Assembly (NCBI GenBank): GCA_011365055.1 | Contig: RDOG01000014.1 | Span: 1-64,000 of the forward strand | Length of the DNA: 64,000 nt | Reading direction: 5' to 3' | Origin: Promethearchaeota archaeon | GTDB lineage: Archaea; Asgardarchaeota; Lokiarchaeia; Helarchaeales; RDOG01 | Part shown: positions 16,622-25,393 of the stretch, piece by piece | Position numbering within the stretch: position 1 is the stretch's first letter | How the letters are laid out: every line of letters begins with the position of its first letter | Notes under the pieces: generated by a model | The model's database searches: none | Seen by the model: only the letters and a program-made list of their open reading frames with translations | Told to the model about the DNA's origin: nothing | Program-made: the position numbers and the translations under genes

Positions 16622-17137
16622 TTATTTATTAATTAATAATTTAACCAATGATTTAAATCCATTATCTACATTTTCGCCTGTTTTTGCCGAGGTTTCAAAT
16701 TGAAAGTTTATTTTAAAATCTTCATTTAAAATTAATTTTTTTATATCTTCTTCATTCACTTGTTTTTCATCAATTAAATCTTTTTTATTTCCAATTAATA
16801 CACAAGGGATTTCCCCTGTATTTTTTATAACGTCTTGATACCACATTTTTATATTTTCTGTCGTTTTACTCCTTGTGACATCATACACAATAATGAATCC
16901 CGCTGCATTTTCATAAAACGTCTGTCTTACTTTAGCGAATTTATCTTGACCTGCAATATCCCAAATGGTTAATTCAACTTCATCCTCCTCAATATTAACA
17001 GTTTTTTTAGTAAATTGAACGCCTATCGTTGGAATGTACATTCCTCTAAAGGTTTTTTCAGTAAAATTAATGATCAAAGTCGTTTTTCCGACAGCAAAAT
17101 CTCCTACTACTACAATTTTGAATTTAAATTTGGTCAA
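16622..17137 (-). CDS. Ras/Rab-like small GTPase
   Basis: GTP-binding switch protein of the Ras superfamily, 171 residues. The motifs are complete: P-loop GDFAVGKTT (12-20), switch I threonine in YIPTIG (about 37), WDIAGQD (59-65, with the catalytic Gln), GNKKD (116-120) and ETSAKTG (148-154). There is no C-terminal cysteine for prenylation, as is usual in archaeal members, so membrane recruitment would need a partner. Start TTG 17135-17137 with GGTG 8 nt upstream. It is the last gene of an operon with a helical protein and a longin-like protein. Small GTPases of this kind are an Asgard hallmark. Confidence 0.95.
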   Translation of the reverse strand: MTKFKFKIVVVGDFAVGKTTLIINFTEKTFRGMYIPTIGVQFTKKTVNIEEDEVELTIWDIAGQDKFAKVRQTFYENAAGFIIVYDVTRSKTTENIKMWYQDVIKNTGEIPCVLIGNKKDLIDEKQVNEEDIKKLILNEDFKINFQFETSAKTGENVDNGFKSLVKLLINK

Positions 17138-17151
17138 GAATCATACACCGA

Positions 17152-17583
17152 CTATTTAACGAATTCTGGAAGTAAATCCTCAATGTTGGTACTAAGTTGA
17201 ATATTATTCCAAATTTCTGAATTATTACTAATTGACTCTTCTAAAGCATCTTTTAAAATTTTTGAGGATTCATTTTTTCCAGCAATCATTGATAAGGTTT
17301 TATATAAAAGATGTAAAATTGAATTTATCTCCGTCGTGATGGTTTCAGCGGTATAAATTGTTTTATTTTGCTTAAAATTATTTAACACGTTTAGAATTTC
17401 TAATTGTTCTTCGTTATAATTTATCCCATTCAATAGTGCTTTTCCGTTTTCTGAACTAAGTTTTTCTGCTTTTTTTATTAATTTTATAATGATAGTTTCG
17501 CTTAATATGTTTTTACTCTTAAAAAAAACGTTATCAATGAATATTTTATAGAATTTGATTAAATCTTCCAAAGAATGGAACAC
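17152..17583 (-). CDS. Helical protein between longin and GTPase genes (143 aa)
   Basis: I place the start at GTG 17581-17583, 8 nt after the longin stop; the open frame extends to a TTG at 17634, overlapping the longin gene by about 40 nt. The product is almost entirely helical, rich in Lys, Ile, Leu and Asn. A segment near its C-terminus (SILHLLYKTLSMIAGK) resembles the helical C-terminal half of the upstream longin protein (NIFFLKIMAFSEVLDD), so the two may share a helical module. It ends 14 nt before the GTPase start. It probably serves as a GTPase partner or regulator; no family recognised. Confidence 0.65.
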   Translation of the reverse strand: MFHSLEDLIKFYKIFIDNVFFKSKNILSETIIIKLIKKAEKLSSENGKALLNGINYNEEQLEILNVLNNFKQNKTIYTAETITTEINSILHLLYKTLSMIAGKNESSKILKDALEESISNNSEIWNNIQLSTNIEDLLPEFVK

Positions 17584-17591
17584 CTTAATGA

Positions 17592-18443
17592 TTAATATGT
17601 TGATTTTAATAACAATTGTAGGATCGGATAACAAATTCCTAAATCTCTTATTTCATCCAACTTCATAGAAAGTGAAGGATTTAATTGGGTTATAATCTTA
17701 TTTATTGGCTTTTGACCAATTAAACTATATCCTTCTATTATAAGTTTCTCTAAAATTTTATGCAAGGTCGCTTTTAATATATCTACATCTATTTTTTCAA
17801 GTTCTACTGAACTGAACGATATTCCATCCCACGCTATTGAGATTTTGTCTAAACCCTCAATATTTTTAATTATATCCTTTATAACTTTAGATAAAGGAGT
17901 AGCAAAATCATCATCTAATACTTCAGAAAAAGCCATGATTTTTAGAAAGAAAATATTGATTAAATTATCATAAATATCAATTAATATCTTTTTATCTTTC
18001 AATTCTCTTTGTCTTCTTTCTCCAAATGCTTTAACTAGAAGATCTAATTGAAATTTAAAATCCTCAAAATGCTCAACATTTCCTGATTTCGCTAATTCTT
18101 TTAAATGGTTCTCCCATGGTATAGGTGAGAATTGTTCAAAAAATTCCTTTCTTGCATCTATCAAGAAATTTTTCAATTCTGCATCTGAATCGGTTGGATC
18201 ACCTGCAACAGTAAACACGACGCCCGAAAATCCTTCATACATAAATTTATAATTACCCATGTTAATAGATTCTACTCCTTTCTGATCAAATTCTGATTCG
18301 GCAAGTGTATTAATCGAGCTTAAAAAGCCAGAAAATAAAGATTCGTCTACTTCTACACTACCATACTTTTTTGCACACAGAGAGATACCACTTTTTTTAG
18401 TAAATATCCAAATATTATGAATAACCACGGAATATCCATCCAA
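17592..18443 (-). CDS. Longin-domain-like protein, putative GTPase regulator (283 aa)
   Basis: The N-terminal 110 residues follow the longin/roadblock-like pattern: an opening strand (VVIHNIWIFTKKSG), a helix with LFSGFLSSINTLAESEF, then a strand pair ending VVFTVAGDPTDSDAEL and a helix. This is the arrangement of Asgard proteins thought to act like Mon1-Ccz1 or SRX/roadblock partners of small GTPases. Residues 115-283 are helical. The gene starts at TTG 18441-18443 and heads the three-gene operon that ends in the Ras/Rab-like GTPase. Context plus fold make a GTPase platform or exchange-factor role likely, but this is inference. Confidence 0.7.
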   Translation of the reverse strand: MDGYSVVIHNIWIFTKKSGISLCAKKYGSVEVDESLFSGFLSSINTLAESEFDQKGVESINMGNYKFMYEGFSGVVFTVAGDPTDSDAELKNFLIDARKEFFEQFSPIPWENHLKELAKSGNVEHFEDFKFQLDLLVKAFGERRQRELKDKKILIDIYDNLINIFFLKIMAFSEVLDDDFATPLSKVIKDIIKNIEGLDKISIAWDGISFSSVELEKIDVDILKATLHKILEKLIIEGYSLIGQKPINKIITQLNPSLSMKLDEIRDLGICYPILQLLLKSTY

Positions 18444-18519
18444 ATTTATATTATTTAATTATAATGATGATCGACTAAAATGAATAATTTTTTCTAAATT
18501 CTTCAATGTATTTTTCTTA

Positions 18520-18771
18520 TTACTTATTATTAATAATTTTTTTCTCAAGTTTATGAAAATAAAGAGCAGTCGGAAAACTAAAACACGATTTAAACTCTTC
18601 TTTACAAATTTTACACACATAAACATATTCTTCTAATTTCAATCTATCTTTGTATCTTGCTATCCAACAATCATTTGCATAATAGCATAAATAACACCAA
18701 TTTGAGGTTGGATCATAATTTCCAAAACATTTACCAGAAGGACCAACTTCTTTATAGCTAGGGATGAACAT
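18520..18771 (-). CDS. Small cysteine-rich zinc-binding protein (83 aa)
   Basis: Contains C14, a CYLC cluster (about 26-29), a further Cys near 35, then CKIC (about 53-56), a Cys near 63 and a His near 73, so two zinc sites are likely. The C-terminal site has a C-x2-C and later Cys/His arrangement. ATG at 18769-18771, spaced 28 nt downstream of the ligase gene end. It may be a regulator or zinc-binding accessory of the upstream ligase pair. No known family identified. Confidence 0.65.
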   Translation of the reverse strand: MFIPSYKEVGPSGKCFGNYDPTSNWCYLCYYANDCWIARYKDRLKLEEYVYVCKICKEEFKSCFSFPTALYFHKLEKKIINNK

Positions 18772-18799
18772 GCTTATCGCGATTTATCTCTCTCATTAG

Positions 18800-20035
18800 T
18801 TATATAAAATCATTGATTAAATTAATTTTTGGAAAATTTTCCAATCCTAAATATCGAACAAAATGACGAATATCGTTTCCATTAAGTAAATGATTTATTG
18901 CATTAATATATTTTCTACAAAATCGTTTAACCCATTTATCTTTTCCATATTCTTCTTGAAGTTTTTCTATAGTTTTTTGTATGATGATTGAACCATTCCA
19001 TCCAATCTTAAGGAGCTTAATAATGTCAATAATATCTCCTGGAATTTCTATTAATTCAATTTCCTTTTTATAATATTCAAATATCTTATCAATATAATTT
19101 GATACATTAATTTCTTCATTATTCCAAAATAATTTAGCGAAAACGCCATCTTTCGCAGCATTTTCTCGAGCAAGCAAATAATTTTTATGATTAAGTAGGT
19201 TTAATGGTTCTTTATCGTTCAACCATGCAAGAGTAATAATTTGGATGAATGCTAACTCCACAATAATGAATTCCGGAATATTTGAATCAAAAACTCTAAT
19301 TTCTAATGTTGGAGGTTTTCTTTTTGGAGGATTATTGAAGCAAATCTCAGCAAAATGATCCTCGCAAAGTGGAGTTTCAGAAGCTGTAACATTACAACCT
19401 TCTTTAGTATAATTCATTATTCTATTTGAAGCGATATTTGTCAGTTTTTGTTTGTAAACTGGGGAATTAGCACCTATAGCAATTAAAAAGGGGAGGTGAT
19501 CATGCAAATGGTAATATAATTCGCTTGCATCTTTTCTTGTAATTCCTCCTTCTGGATCTAATCCTACATGTATGTGGACTCCTGCGGGTTCTTGATGCCA
19601 AGTTCCAAATAATCCAAGTTGGGAATTGCTTTTTTTTTCAGCAAAGATTGAAAATTTTCTCAAGCCATTTTTCAACAGGAAAAAAGATTCAGCTAAATTA
19701 GAAAATATTATTGAATTATATTCTGGACCAATGGTCATGTCATCAATAAATAGTTCACCTGTTTCTATTGCCTCTTTTTTGGGATATATTGGTGCCTTTG
19801 CCTTCACACCTGATGGACGAATTACGTATGATTCAACTTCCACTCCAAGAGTTATCGGGAGAATTTCAAGATTTAACGTTTTGATACTTAATAATTGTTC
19901 TTTTGTAGGATTTTTAATAACATCCATATTCTTTAAAATGATATCACAAAATGGACACTCAAAAATGGTGCTAGAAATAGAATTTAATTCAAGCTCAAAT
20001 TTTTCTTTACATTCAGGACATTTAATTGAGACCAA
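18800..20035 (-). CDS. LysW-like zinc ribbon fused to a GCS2-type carboxylate-amine ligase
   Basis: Residues 6-30 form a zinc ribbon, C6-x2-C9-x17-C27-x2-C30, with a KFELEL stretch after the first pair. This closely resembles LysW, the carrier protein of lysine/arginine biosynthesis. From about residue 60 on it is a glutamate-cysteine-ligase (GCS2) family enzyme: LGVEVES near 63-69, GVHIHVGL near 152-159 and LEIRVFDSN near 245-253. These bind ATP, metal and the carboxylate substrate. The family joins an amine to a glutamate gamma- or alpha-carboxyl. Start TTG 20033-20035 with GAGGT 11 nt upstream. It lies 9 nt after a 435-residue unknown protein. Confidence 0.8.
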   Translation of the reverse strand: MVSIKCPECKEKFELELNSISSTIFECPFCDIILKNMDVIKNPTKEQLLSIKTLNLEILPITLGVEVESYVIRPSGVKAKAPIYPKKEAIETGELFIDDMTIGPEYNSIIFSNLAESFFLLKNGLRKFSIFAEKKSNSQLGLFGTWHQEPAGVHIHVGLDPEGGITRKDASELYYHLHDHLPFLIAIGANSPVYKQKLTNIASNRIMNYTKEGCNVTASETPLCEDHFAEICFNNPPKRKPPTLEIRVFDSNIPEFIIVELAFIQIITLAWLNDKEPLNLLNHKNYLLARENAAKDGVFAKLFWNNEEINVSNYIDKIFEYYKKEIELIEIPGDIIDIIKLLKIGWNGSIIIQKTIEKLQEEYGKDKWVKRFCRKYINAINHLLNGNDIRHFVRYLGLENFPKINLINDFI

Positions 20036-20044
20036 TCTTTTTCA

Positions 20045-21352
20045 TTACCTCTGTATATAATATAAAGTTGGATCAGTCTTCCTTGATTTTTTTGTTCTAA
20101 AATATCTTGCTAAAAACGGATGTGCTCCATGGGGGAACACCTTCAATTTTTCAATATAATTTAATACATCCTTTACATTAACCATGTCATTATTTTGCTT
20201 GTTTTCAAGAATATCCAAAACCCATTTCCAATTAAATTCGTTTTCAATTCCTGCATAAGCAGCATATAAAGCTAAAAAATTTGTGTAAACATTGGTACCC
20301 GTCATCAATTTTTTCATAAAATTCCATTTAGCCATTTTTAAATATAACTCATTTAAGGATTTCTGTGCGTAATCTTGTAATTCCTTTAGAATTTCAAATT
20401 TCAATGGGATCACTTCTCCTAATTTGTCCGGAGCACGAAAATCCTTGGGATGCGTGTAATCCTTCGTCCAAATTGCTATTTTATTAATATTTAATGTGTA
20501 ATCGGGTGGTTTGAAAAATGAAGTTCCCCAATCATTAAATTTGACCTCTTCCATATTCTTTAAACTAAATCCGAATATCAAATTACTTATTGGGGATTTT
20601 ACGGAAGTTTTAAGATGATCGATGAAATCCGAAACCTCAATTCCTCCTAAGGATTCTCCACTATATAAAAATTGGAATTCCTTAAAAAATATTAATTCTT
20701 TTGAATTATCAATAGTATATGGACCGTGTTCAAATATACCAGCACGGCATTCTGCTTGGGAGAGAAAATTTTGATTCGTCAATAATGCAGAGGTTTTTTT
20801 GAGTTCATTCATAATTGATTTATCTTTAATTACTATAAAATCATCTTTTATTTTATCTAGTTGTTTATCTGATAAAATTTGTATTATATTTCCTCCATCA
20901 TCCGCTGTTAATTTTTTATCATTTCTATAATTTGGACTTAATCTTTTCCAAAAATCTAACATAAATTTAGTTTCAGCGATTTTTTCTTCATTTTCTATTG
21001 GTTCCTTCAATTTTTCTCCTTTATTCATTTTAAATTTCATATCATTAATATGTTGAGCTCTCCCATGTAAATATAACATCGCAATAGAATGAAATGCAAG
21101 CTGATTTAGATAAGATCCAAGCGTTTTAGAACGGCGACCAATCTCCTCTGGTTGGATTTTTTTTACAATTTCTTTTAAAATTCTGTTTTGAAAACCTTGG
21201 AGGTATAAAATATAACAAGCCGTTGAGATGTAATGCGTGACGGGAAATAATTGACTCTCAACAACACTCCGACCAATTAGACCTTTTCGGATGTTTTCAG
21301 ATAAATAAAGTATTAAATTATTAGTTTCTTCATCACTAAGATTCCCTAACAA
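20045..21352 (-). CDS. Uncharacterised protein coupled to the GCS2-type ligase (435 aa)
   Basis: Soluble, mainly helical in the N-terminal 200 residues and mixed after that, with a conserved-looking ECRAGIFEHGPYTI segment near residues 205-218 and GAHPFLARYF near the C-terminus. Cys, Glu and His in the first segment could be catalytic. Start TTG 21350-21352 with AGGAAGGA 6 nt upstream. It ends 9 nt before the ligase start, so the two form an operon and probably act in one pathway. I do not recognise the family. Confidence 0.7.
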   Translation of the reverse strand: MLGNLSDEETNNLILYLSENIRKGLIGRSVVESQLFPVTHYISTACYILYLQGFQNRILKEIVKKIQPEEIGRRSKTLGSYLNQLAFHSIAMLYLHGRAQHINDMKFKMNKGEKLKEPIENEEKIAETKFMLDFWKRLSPNYRNDKKLTADDGGNIIQILSDKQLDKIKDDFIVIKDKSIMNELKKTSALLTNQNFLSQAECRAGIFEHGPYTIDNSKELIFFKEFQFLYSGESLGGIEVSDFIDHLKTSVKSPISNLIFGFSLKNMEEVKFNDWGTSFFKPPDYTLNINKIAIWTKDYTHPKDFRAPDKLGEVIPLKFEILKELQDYAQKSLNELYLKMAKWNFMKKLMTGTNVYTNFLALYAAYAGIENEFNWKWVLDILENKQNNDMVNVKDVLNYIEKLKVFPHGAHPFLARYFRTKKSRKTDPTLYYIQR

Positions 21353-21548
21353 TTAAATCCTTCCTAAAAAATTTCAATATTGATTCATTTACATTATTAT
21401 TAAAGGCAATATTAATCTATTTATTGAAGAATTATAAGTTAATTTTTCCCTATTTAGAATTTCTTTCCGACCTCTCTATGTTTTAAAAAAATAATAATTG
21501 GGCAAATATTAGCTTTATAATCGAATATTCGCAAAAACTTAAAAGAAT

Positions 21549-21911
21549 CTATTCTTTAACTAATAATTCTCCTTCATTCTTTTCATTTGTTCTTATAATT
21601 GCTTTCTTTCCATTAAGAGATTGAAAATCGACATTAAGATTTAATGACATGATAGCTGGAATTTCAAATTCTCTGCTAACTATCGCTAAATGAGAACCTG
21701 CTGAGCCTGTAGTACAGATCACTGCCGTAATTCTTGATAAAATTGGACCTAGAGTAGTAGTACCTGCTTGCTCTACTAAACAAATTTTTCCTTCAGCAAC
21801 TCCTTGGATTAAGCGAATCACATCATCTACATTATTTATGACTGCAATTTCTCCTTCAACCTCTTCTTTAGTAGAAACCGATAATCCTTTCCCAACAATT
21901 TTATTTTCCAT
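21549..21911 (-). CDS. Stand-alone phosphohistidine swivelling domain (PEP-utilising enzyme mobile domain)
   Basis: In PEP synthase, PPDK and PtsI this domain carries the phosphorylated histidine between active sites. The signature SAGSHLAIVSREFEIPA (about residues 70-86) keeps the His. The protein has only 120 residues, so it is the mobile domain alone. I use ATG 21909-21911, which has GGTGA 5 nt upstream, rather than TTG 21923 or GTG 21920. Divergent from the genes at 22035-23943, one of which codes for the matching PEP-binding barrel; the 123-nt gap between them may hold a shared promoter region. Confidence 0.85.
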   Translation of the reverse strand: MENKIVGKGLSVSTKEEVEGEIAVINNVDDVIRLIQGVAEGKICLVEQAGTTTLGPILSRITAVICTTGSAGSHLAIVSREFEIPAIMSLNLNVDFQSLNGKKAIIRTNEKNEGELLVKE

Positions 21912-22034
21912 GATAATCACCAAATTTAATTAATATGTAGTATCTATATATAGTTGGTTGGGAGAAAAGATATTTAAGATGTTCTAAGATTTGATTCATA
22001 GGAAAGAACTAAGGGAAATAAAAAGTGATTTAAT

Positions 22035-23060
22035 TTGAAAGAACGAATTTTAAAATATTTGGAAGAAAAAGGATTAGAATTAAAAGATCCAGACCTTTTA
22101 GCTTATTTAAATAAAGGAATTGAAATAAATGATTCCGATGAGCTCAAACATGATTTTTTAACATCATTTCCAGAGCACCATAACGAAAGTTGGTATTTTA
22201 ATTTCATAGATTTTAATGCAAACGTCCATATGGTATCTCGAATCGGATTTGAAATGGGAAAAAAGAGAGCTGTTACAATGTTACTGTTAGTAGCTGATAG
22301 AAAATCTGAGGCTTATGGAAACGTTATCCCTCTAGAAAAAATGCCTGATGAAATTACAGATAAAAAAATAAAATATGAATGTATAGAACCCTTTAAAAAA
22401 TGGAGGATTACTGCAAAACACAGAAAATTTGATTTAGATATCATATCCGAAGCCCGATTTCCTCCTTTTAATTATTTAAAGGGTGAAGATCCCATCGAAT
22501 TAATAGATCGTTTTGGGATTGAAATGCTAGATGTCGCAGCACAGATGCATTATGAACAAGGTATGAAGGTTACTGGTAAAGTAATATTAAAGAAAAAAGA
22601 TGAAGCAGGAAAAAAAATTGAAGAAGTACGAGAAATAAATTGTTTTGGCCATCGAGATCATTCTTGGGGTACAAGAGATTGGGTGAATATCGATAAATGG
22701 AATTGGATTTCTGCACAATTTGATGATAGAACAATAAATATTGCGAGAATTGAAGTTTTTGGAAAAATTGTTTATTCTGGCTTTGTTTCTACTAAAGAGA
22801 AGAACATTCCTGTAAAAAAAGTGGATGTTGAAACTACTTATGGGTATAATGATAATCCAAAATGGCCTCAGTCTACTAAATTTACAATTCAAACAGAAGA
22901 AGAGACTTTTATAGTGGTCTCAAAAACCTATAAATCATTAAACTTACAACGACCATCTGAAAAAGGAATCACAGAAATTTTTGAACAAATAGTTGAATTT
23001 GAAATGGATGGGAAAAAAGGAACAGGAATTTCTGAATATATGATGTCAGTAAAAAATTAA
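22035..23060 (+). CDS. CrtC/AttH-like (lipocalin-like) protein, DUF7064 type
   Basis: The 341-residue protein has the motif GHRDHSWGTRDW (about residues 202-213), typical of the hydroxyneurosporene-synthase/AttH/CrtC superfamily of paired lipocalin-like beta-barrels that bind or hydrate hydrophobic molecules. There is no signal peptide or membrane segment. Start TTG 22035-22037 with only a weak ribosome site. It is 1 nt from the PEP-binding barrel gene downstream, so the two are co-translated. Binding of an isoprenoid-type or other hydrophobic ligand is a reasonable guess; the reaction is unknown. Confidence 0.7.
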   Translation: MKERILKYLEEKGLELKDPDLLAYLNKGIEINDSDELKHDFLTSFPEHHNESWYFNFIDFNANVHMVSRIGFEMGKKRAVTMLLLVADRKSEAYGNVIPLEKMPDEITDKKIKYECIEPFKKWRITAKHRKFDLDIISEARFPPFNYLKGEDPIELIDRFGIEMLDVAAQMHYEQGMKVTGKVILKKKDEAGKKIEEVREINCFGHRDHSWGTRDWVNIDKWNWISAQFDDRTINIARIEVFGKIVYSGFVSTKEKNIPVKKVDVETTYGYNDNPKWPQSTKFTIQTEEETFIVVSKTYKSLNLQRPSEKGITEIFEQIVEFEMDGKKGTGISEYMMSVKN

Positions 23061-23061
23061 A

Positions 23062-23943
23062 GTGAAAAATGTGAATGTTCCTAAGATCTATATGAATATT
23101 GGTTTTCCAAAGTCAATTGATAAATATCTAAACCTTCCATTTGATGGAATTGGTGTCTTTCGAATAGAATTTATGATAGCTACTTATATTGGACAACATC
23201 CCGGCTGGCTTATTGATCAAGGTAAAGAAAAAATTTATACTGACAAACTTTTTGAGGGCCTTAGTTATGTTGCTGAAAAAATTCACCCTAAACCAATGGT
23301 TGTTAGATTTTCTGATTTTAAAACAAACGAATATCGTGATTTATTAGGTGGTACTGAATATGAACAAAAGGAAGAAAATCCGATGATGGGTTGGAGGGGA
23401 GCTTCTCGGTTTATATCTGAAAAATTTCAGAAAATCTTCAGATTAGAATGCAAATCAATTTTGCAATTGAGAGAAAATTTAGATAATATATGGGTTATGA
23501 TTCCTTTTGTTCGTTGTGTTCCTGAGGCTAAGAAATGTTTGGATATTATGACTGAAGAGGGATTAAAAAATAGTAATTCTTTTAAGATTTGGTTAATGGC
23601 AGAAACTCCTGCAGTTGCTCTACTCATGGATGAATTTAATAAATTAAATATTGATGGATATAGCATTGGATCAAATGATTTATGTCAATTTATTTTAGGT
23701 GTTGATAGAGATCACTCAGATTTAAATAAAATGGGTTATTTTAATGAAAGAAATCCTGCGGTTGTAAAAGCTATTGAGATGATAATCGAAGGAGCCCATA
23801 AATCAAATAAGTCTTGTTCTATTTGTGGTGAATGTGTTTCTCAATATATGGAACTCGTTGATAGATTCGTCCAATTAGGTGTTGATAGCTTGAGCGTGAA
23901 TCCAGGTTCAATCCTTAAAATAAGAGAATATCTAAAAATTTGA
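23062..23943 (+). CDS. Stand-alone PEP-binding TIM barrel of PEP-synthase type
   Basis: Matches the C-terminal domain of PEP synthase (PpsA): GVFRIEFM (about 32-39), IGQHPGWL (about 44-51), RFSDFKTNEYRDLLGG (about 92-107), ENPMMGWRGASRF (about 115-127), GSNDLCQF (about 208-215) and the catalytic cysteine in CSICGEC (about 254-260). At 293 residues it lacks the N-terminal ATP-binding and swivelling domains. The GTG at 23062 follows the previous stop by 1 nt. With the divergent swivelling-domain gene (21549-21911) it makes two of the three parts of a PEP synthase, but no ATP-grasp part is nearby. Confidence 0.88.
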   Translation: MKNVNVPKIYMNIGFPKSIDKYLNLPFDGIGVFRIEFMIATYIGQHPGWLIDQGKEKIYTDKLFEGLSYVAEKIHPKPMVVRFSDFKTNEYRDLLGGTEYEQKEENPMMGWRGASRFISEKFQKIFRLECKSILQLRENLDNIWVMIPFVRCVPEAKKCLDIMTEEGLKNSNSFKIWLMAETPAVALLMDEFNKLNIDGYSIGSNDLCQFILGVDRDHSDLNKMGYFNERNPAVVKAIEMIIEGAHKSNKSCSICGECVSQYMELVDRFVQLGVDSLSVNPGSILKIREYLKI

Positions 23944-24320
23944 CCTACAACAAGTTTTTTTTAATATCACGGTGAACATATATATTCCACTGAAATTAAA
24001 ATTACGTTAATCATTGGGGAAAGTAAAATATTTCTTAATAAAATTATAATCAGAAAATATTTATAATTTCATTAGAACAAAAAAACTATAATATTAGCCT
24101 CCAATTAAGATGTTAAATTTTATAAATATTAAATAATCATCTTATTCTTTTATTTTATTGCTTTATATTCATATTTCTAGAAATAAGGATTTCTATTTGG
24201 AAATCACCTAATTTGCTAAAATAATACTAACCATAGTCATTTTTGTAAAAATCTTTATTTATTTAAAAATAATAAGTATCAAAATAGATAAAAATTTCAG
24301 AAGAATTTAACGGGAAATAT
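23944..24320. other. AT-rich intergenic region
   Basis: No gene or structured element was recognised. The DNA is strongly A/T biased and holds several possible TATA-like sequences ahead of the gene at 24321. Confidence 0.4.
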
Positions 24321-25058
24321 ATGTACCAAGAATTAAATGAGAAATTGAACCAATTTATTAAAGATTTACTAAATCAGATAAAGATTTGTAAATTAAAAGC
24401 TAATTATGATGAATGTGGAGAATACATTACAGAAATAATTAATTTTTCAAATGAAGAATTATTTATGTTTTCTAAAAAATTAGAAAGTTACCGAAATTAT
24501 ATCTATATTAATATCATATTAGATCTGTTACCTAATAACATTGTGGATAAACTCATAACTCATGGGGACCCTTGGATTTTGGAAAATTTATCGTTAAAAG
24601 TCTCTGGAGAAGTGTGTTTACAGCGTTTTAAAAGGATAAATTTTTACTATTATTTAAATGAAATTATAGAATATCTTTCTATAATAATTTTGATTCTTTT
24701 TACAAATTTATTGACGGTTTTTATTGTTAAAATGGGGATTATTGTTGTTTATGCTTTATTCACAATAACAGGACTAATTTTTGCAGTAATTCATGTTAAA
24801 TGGGAAAAATACTACGTGATATTAAGAAAATCTAAGCATTTAAATAATAAATTAGAAAATATTGATAATGCTGCTAATTTATCATGGGGTGTTATATTAT
24901 TTATTTTTTTTATATTATTTGTGGATTATGATTCATACCTAATTCAAATCTTTTTTGGCTTTATTCTTTCGTTTTCATTAATTTTTCTAATTGGATTTGG
25001 TTATGGTCTATTTTACATTTATAGATTACATTTAACTAATGAGATGTTTGATGAATGA
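24321..25058 (+). CDS. Membrane protein with helical cytosolic head (245 aa)
   Basis: Residues 1-105 are helical and charged. Four membrane helices follow in two pairs (about 117-140, 145-160, 190-205 and 210-235). There is a Cys pair in KICKLKANYDEC near the N-terminus. No family recognised. It stands alone between AT-rich spacers. Codon use resembles that of the surrounding genes. Confidence 0.6.
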   Translation: MYQELNEKLNQFIKDLLNQIKICKLKANYDECGEYITEIINFSNEELFMFSKKLESYRNYIYINIILDLLPNNIVDKLITHGDPWILENLSLKVSGEVCLQRFKRINFYYYLNEIIEYLSIIILILFTNLLTVFIVKMGIIVVYALFTITGLIFAVIHVKWEKYYVILRKSKHLNNKLENIDNAANLSWGVILFIFFILFVDYDSYLIQIFFGFILSFSLIFLIGFGYGLFYIYRLHLTNEMFDE

Positions 25059-25393
25059 TAAGCAAACCTCAACCGTGGCGTAATACCAAAGTATGAAAGC
25101 CAAGGATTCTAATCGACTTTTTAATATTGGGGATTACATAATTTGATATATAATGTGAAGGAATTTTCTAAAATAGAATAAAATTTAAAATGCTATAATT
25201 TGAAAGATAAAAAACCCTTTTATTCTTTCATAAATATATATTTTCATAGTTATATTTTGGAATATTGAATTTATTATCTAAAAAATGATAATAGGATGCT
25301 TATTTTCATCTATAATGTTGGTAAATTTTTCTTTGGATTTTAAAATCCTTATAAAAAACAAAGAAAAAAAAGATTGAGAGAGCATGTTTATCT
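25059..25393. other. AT-rich intergenic region
   Basis: The two flanking genes converge here. No gene or clear terminator hairpin was seen; poly-T runs on both strands near 25360 may serve as termination sites. Confidence 0.4.

Noticed and set aside
19626..20060. 144-residue plus-strand frame
   Set aside because: Antisense shadow of the ligase gene, which has clear family motifs.
22587..22892. 101-residue minus-strand frame in the CrtC/AttH-like gene
   Set aside because: Antisense to a gene with a clear GHRDHSWG motif; Phe/Ile-rich shadow peptide.
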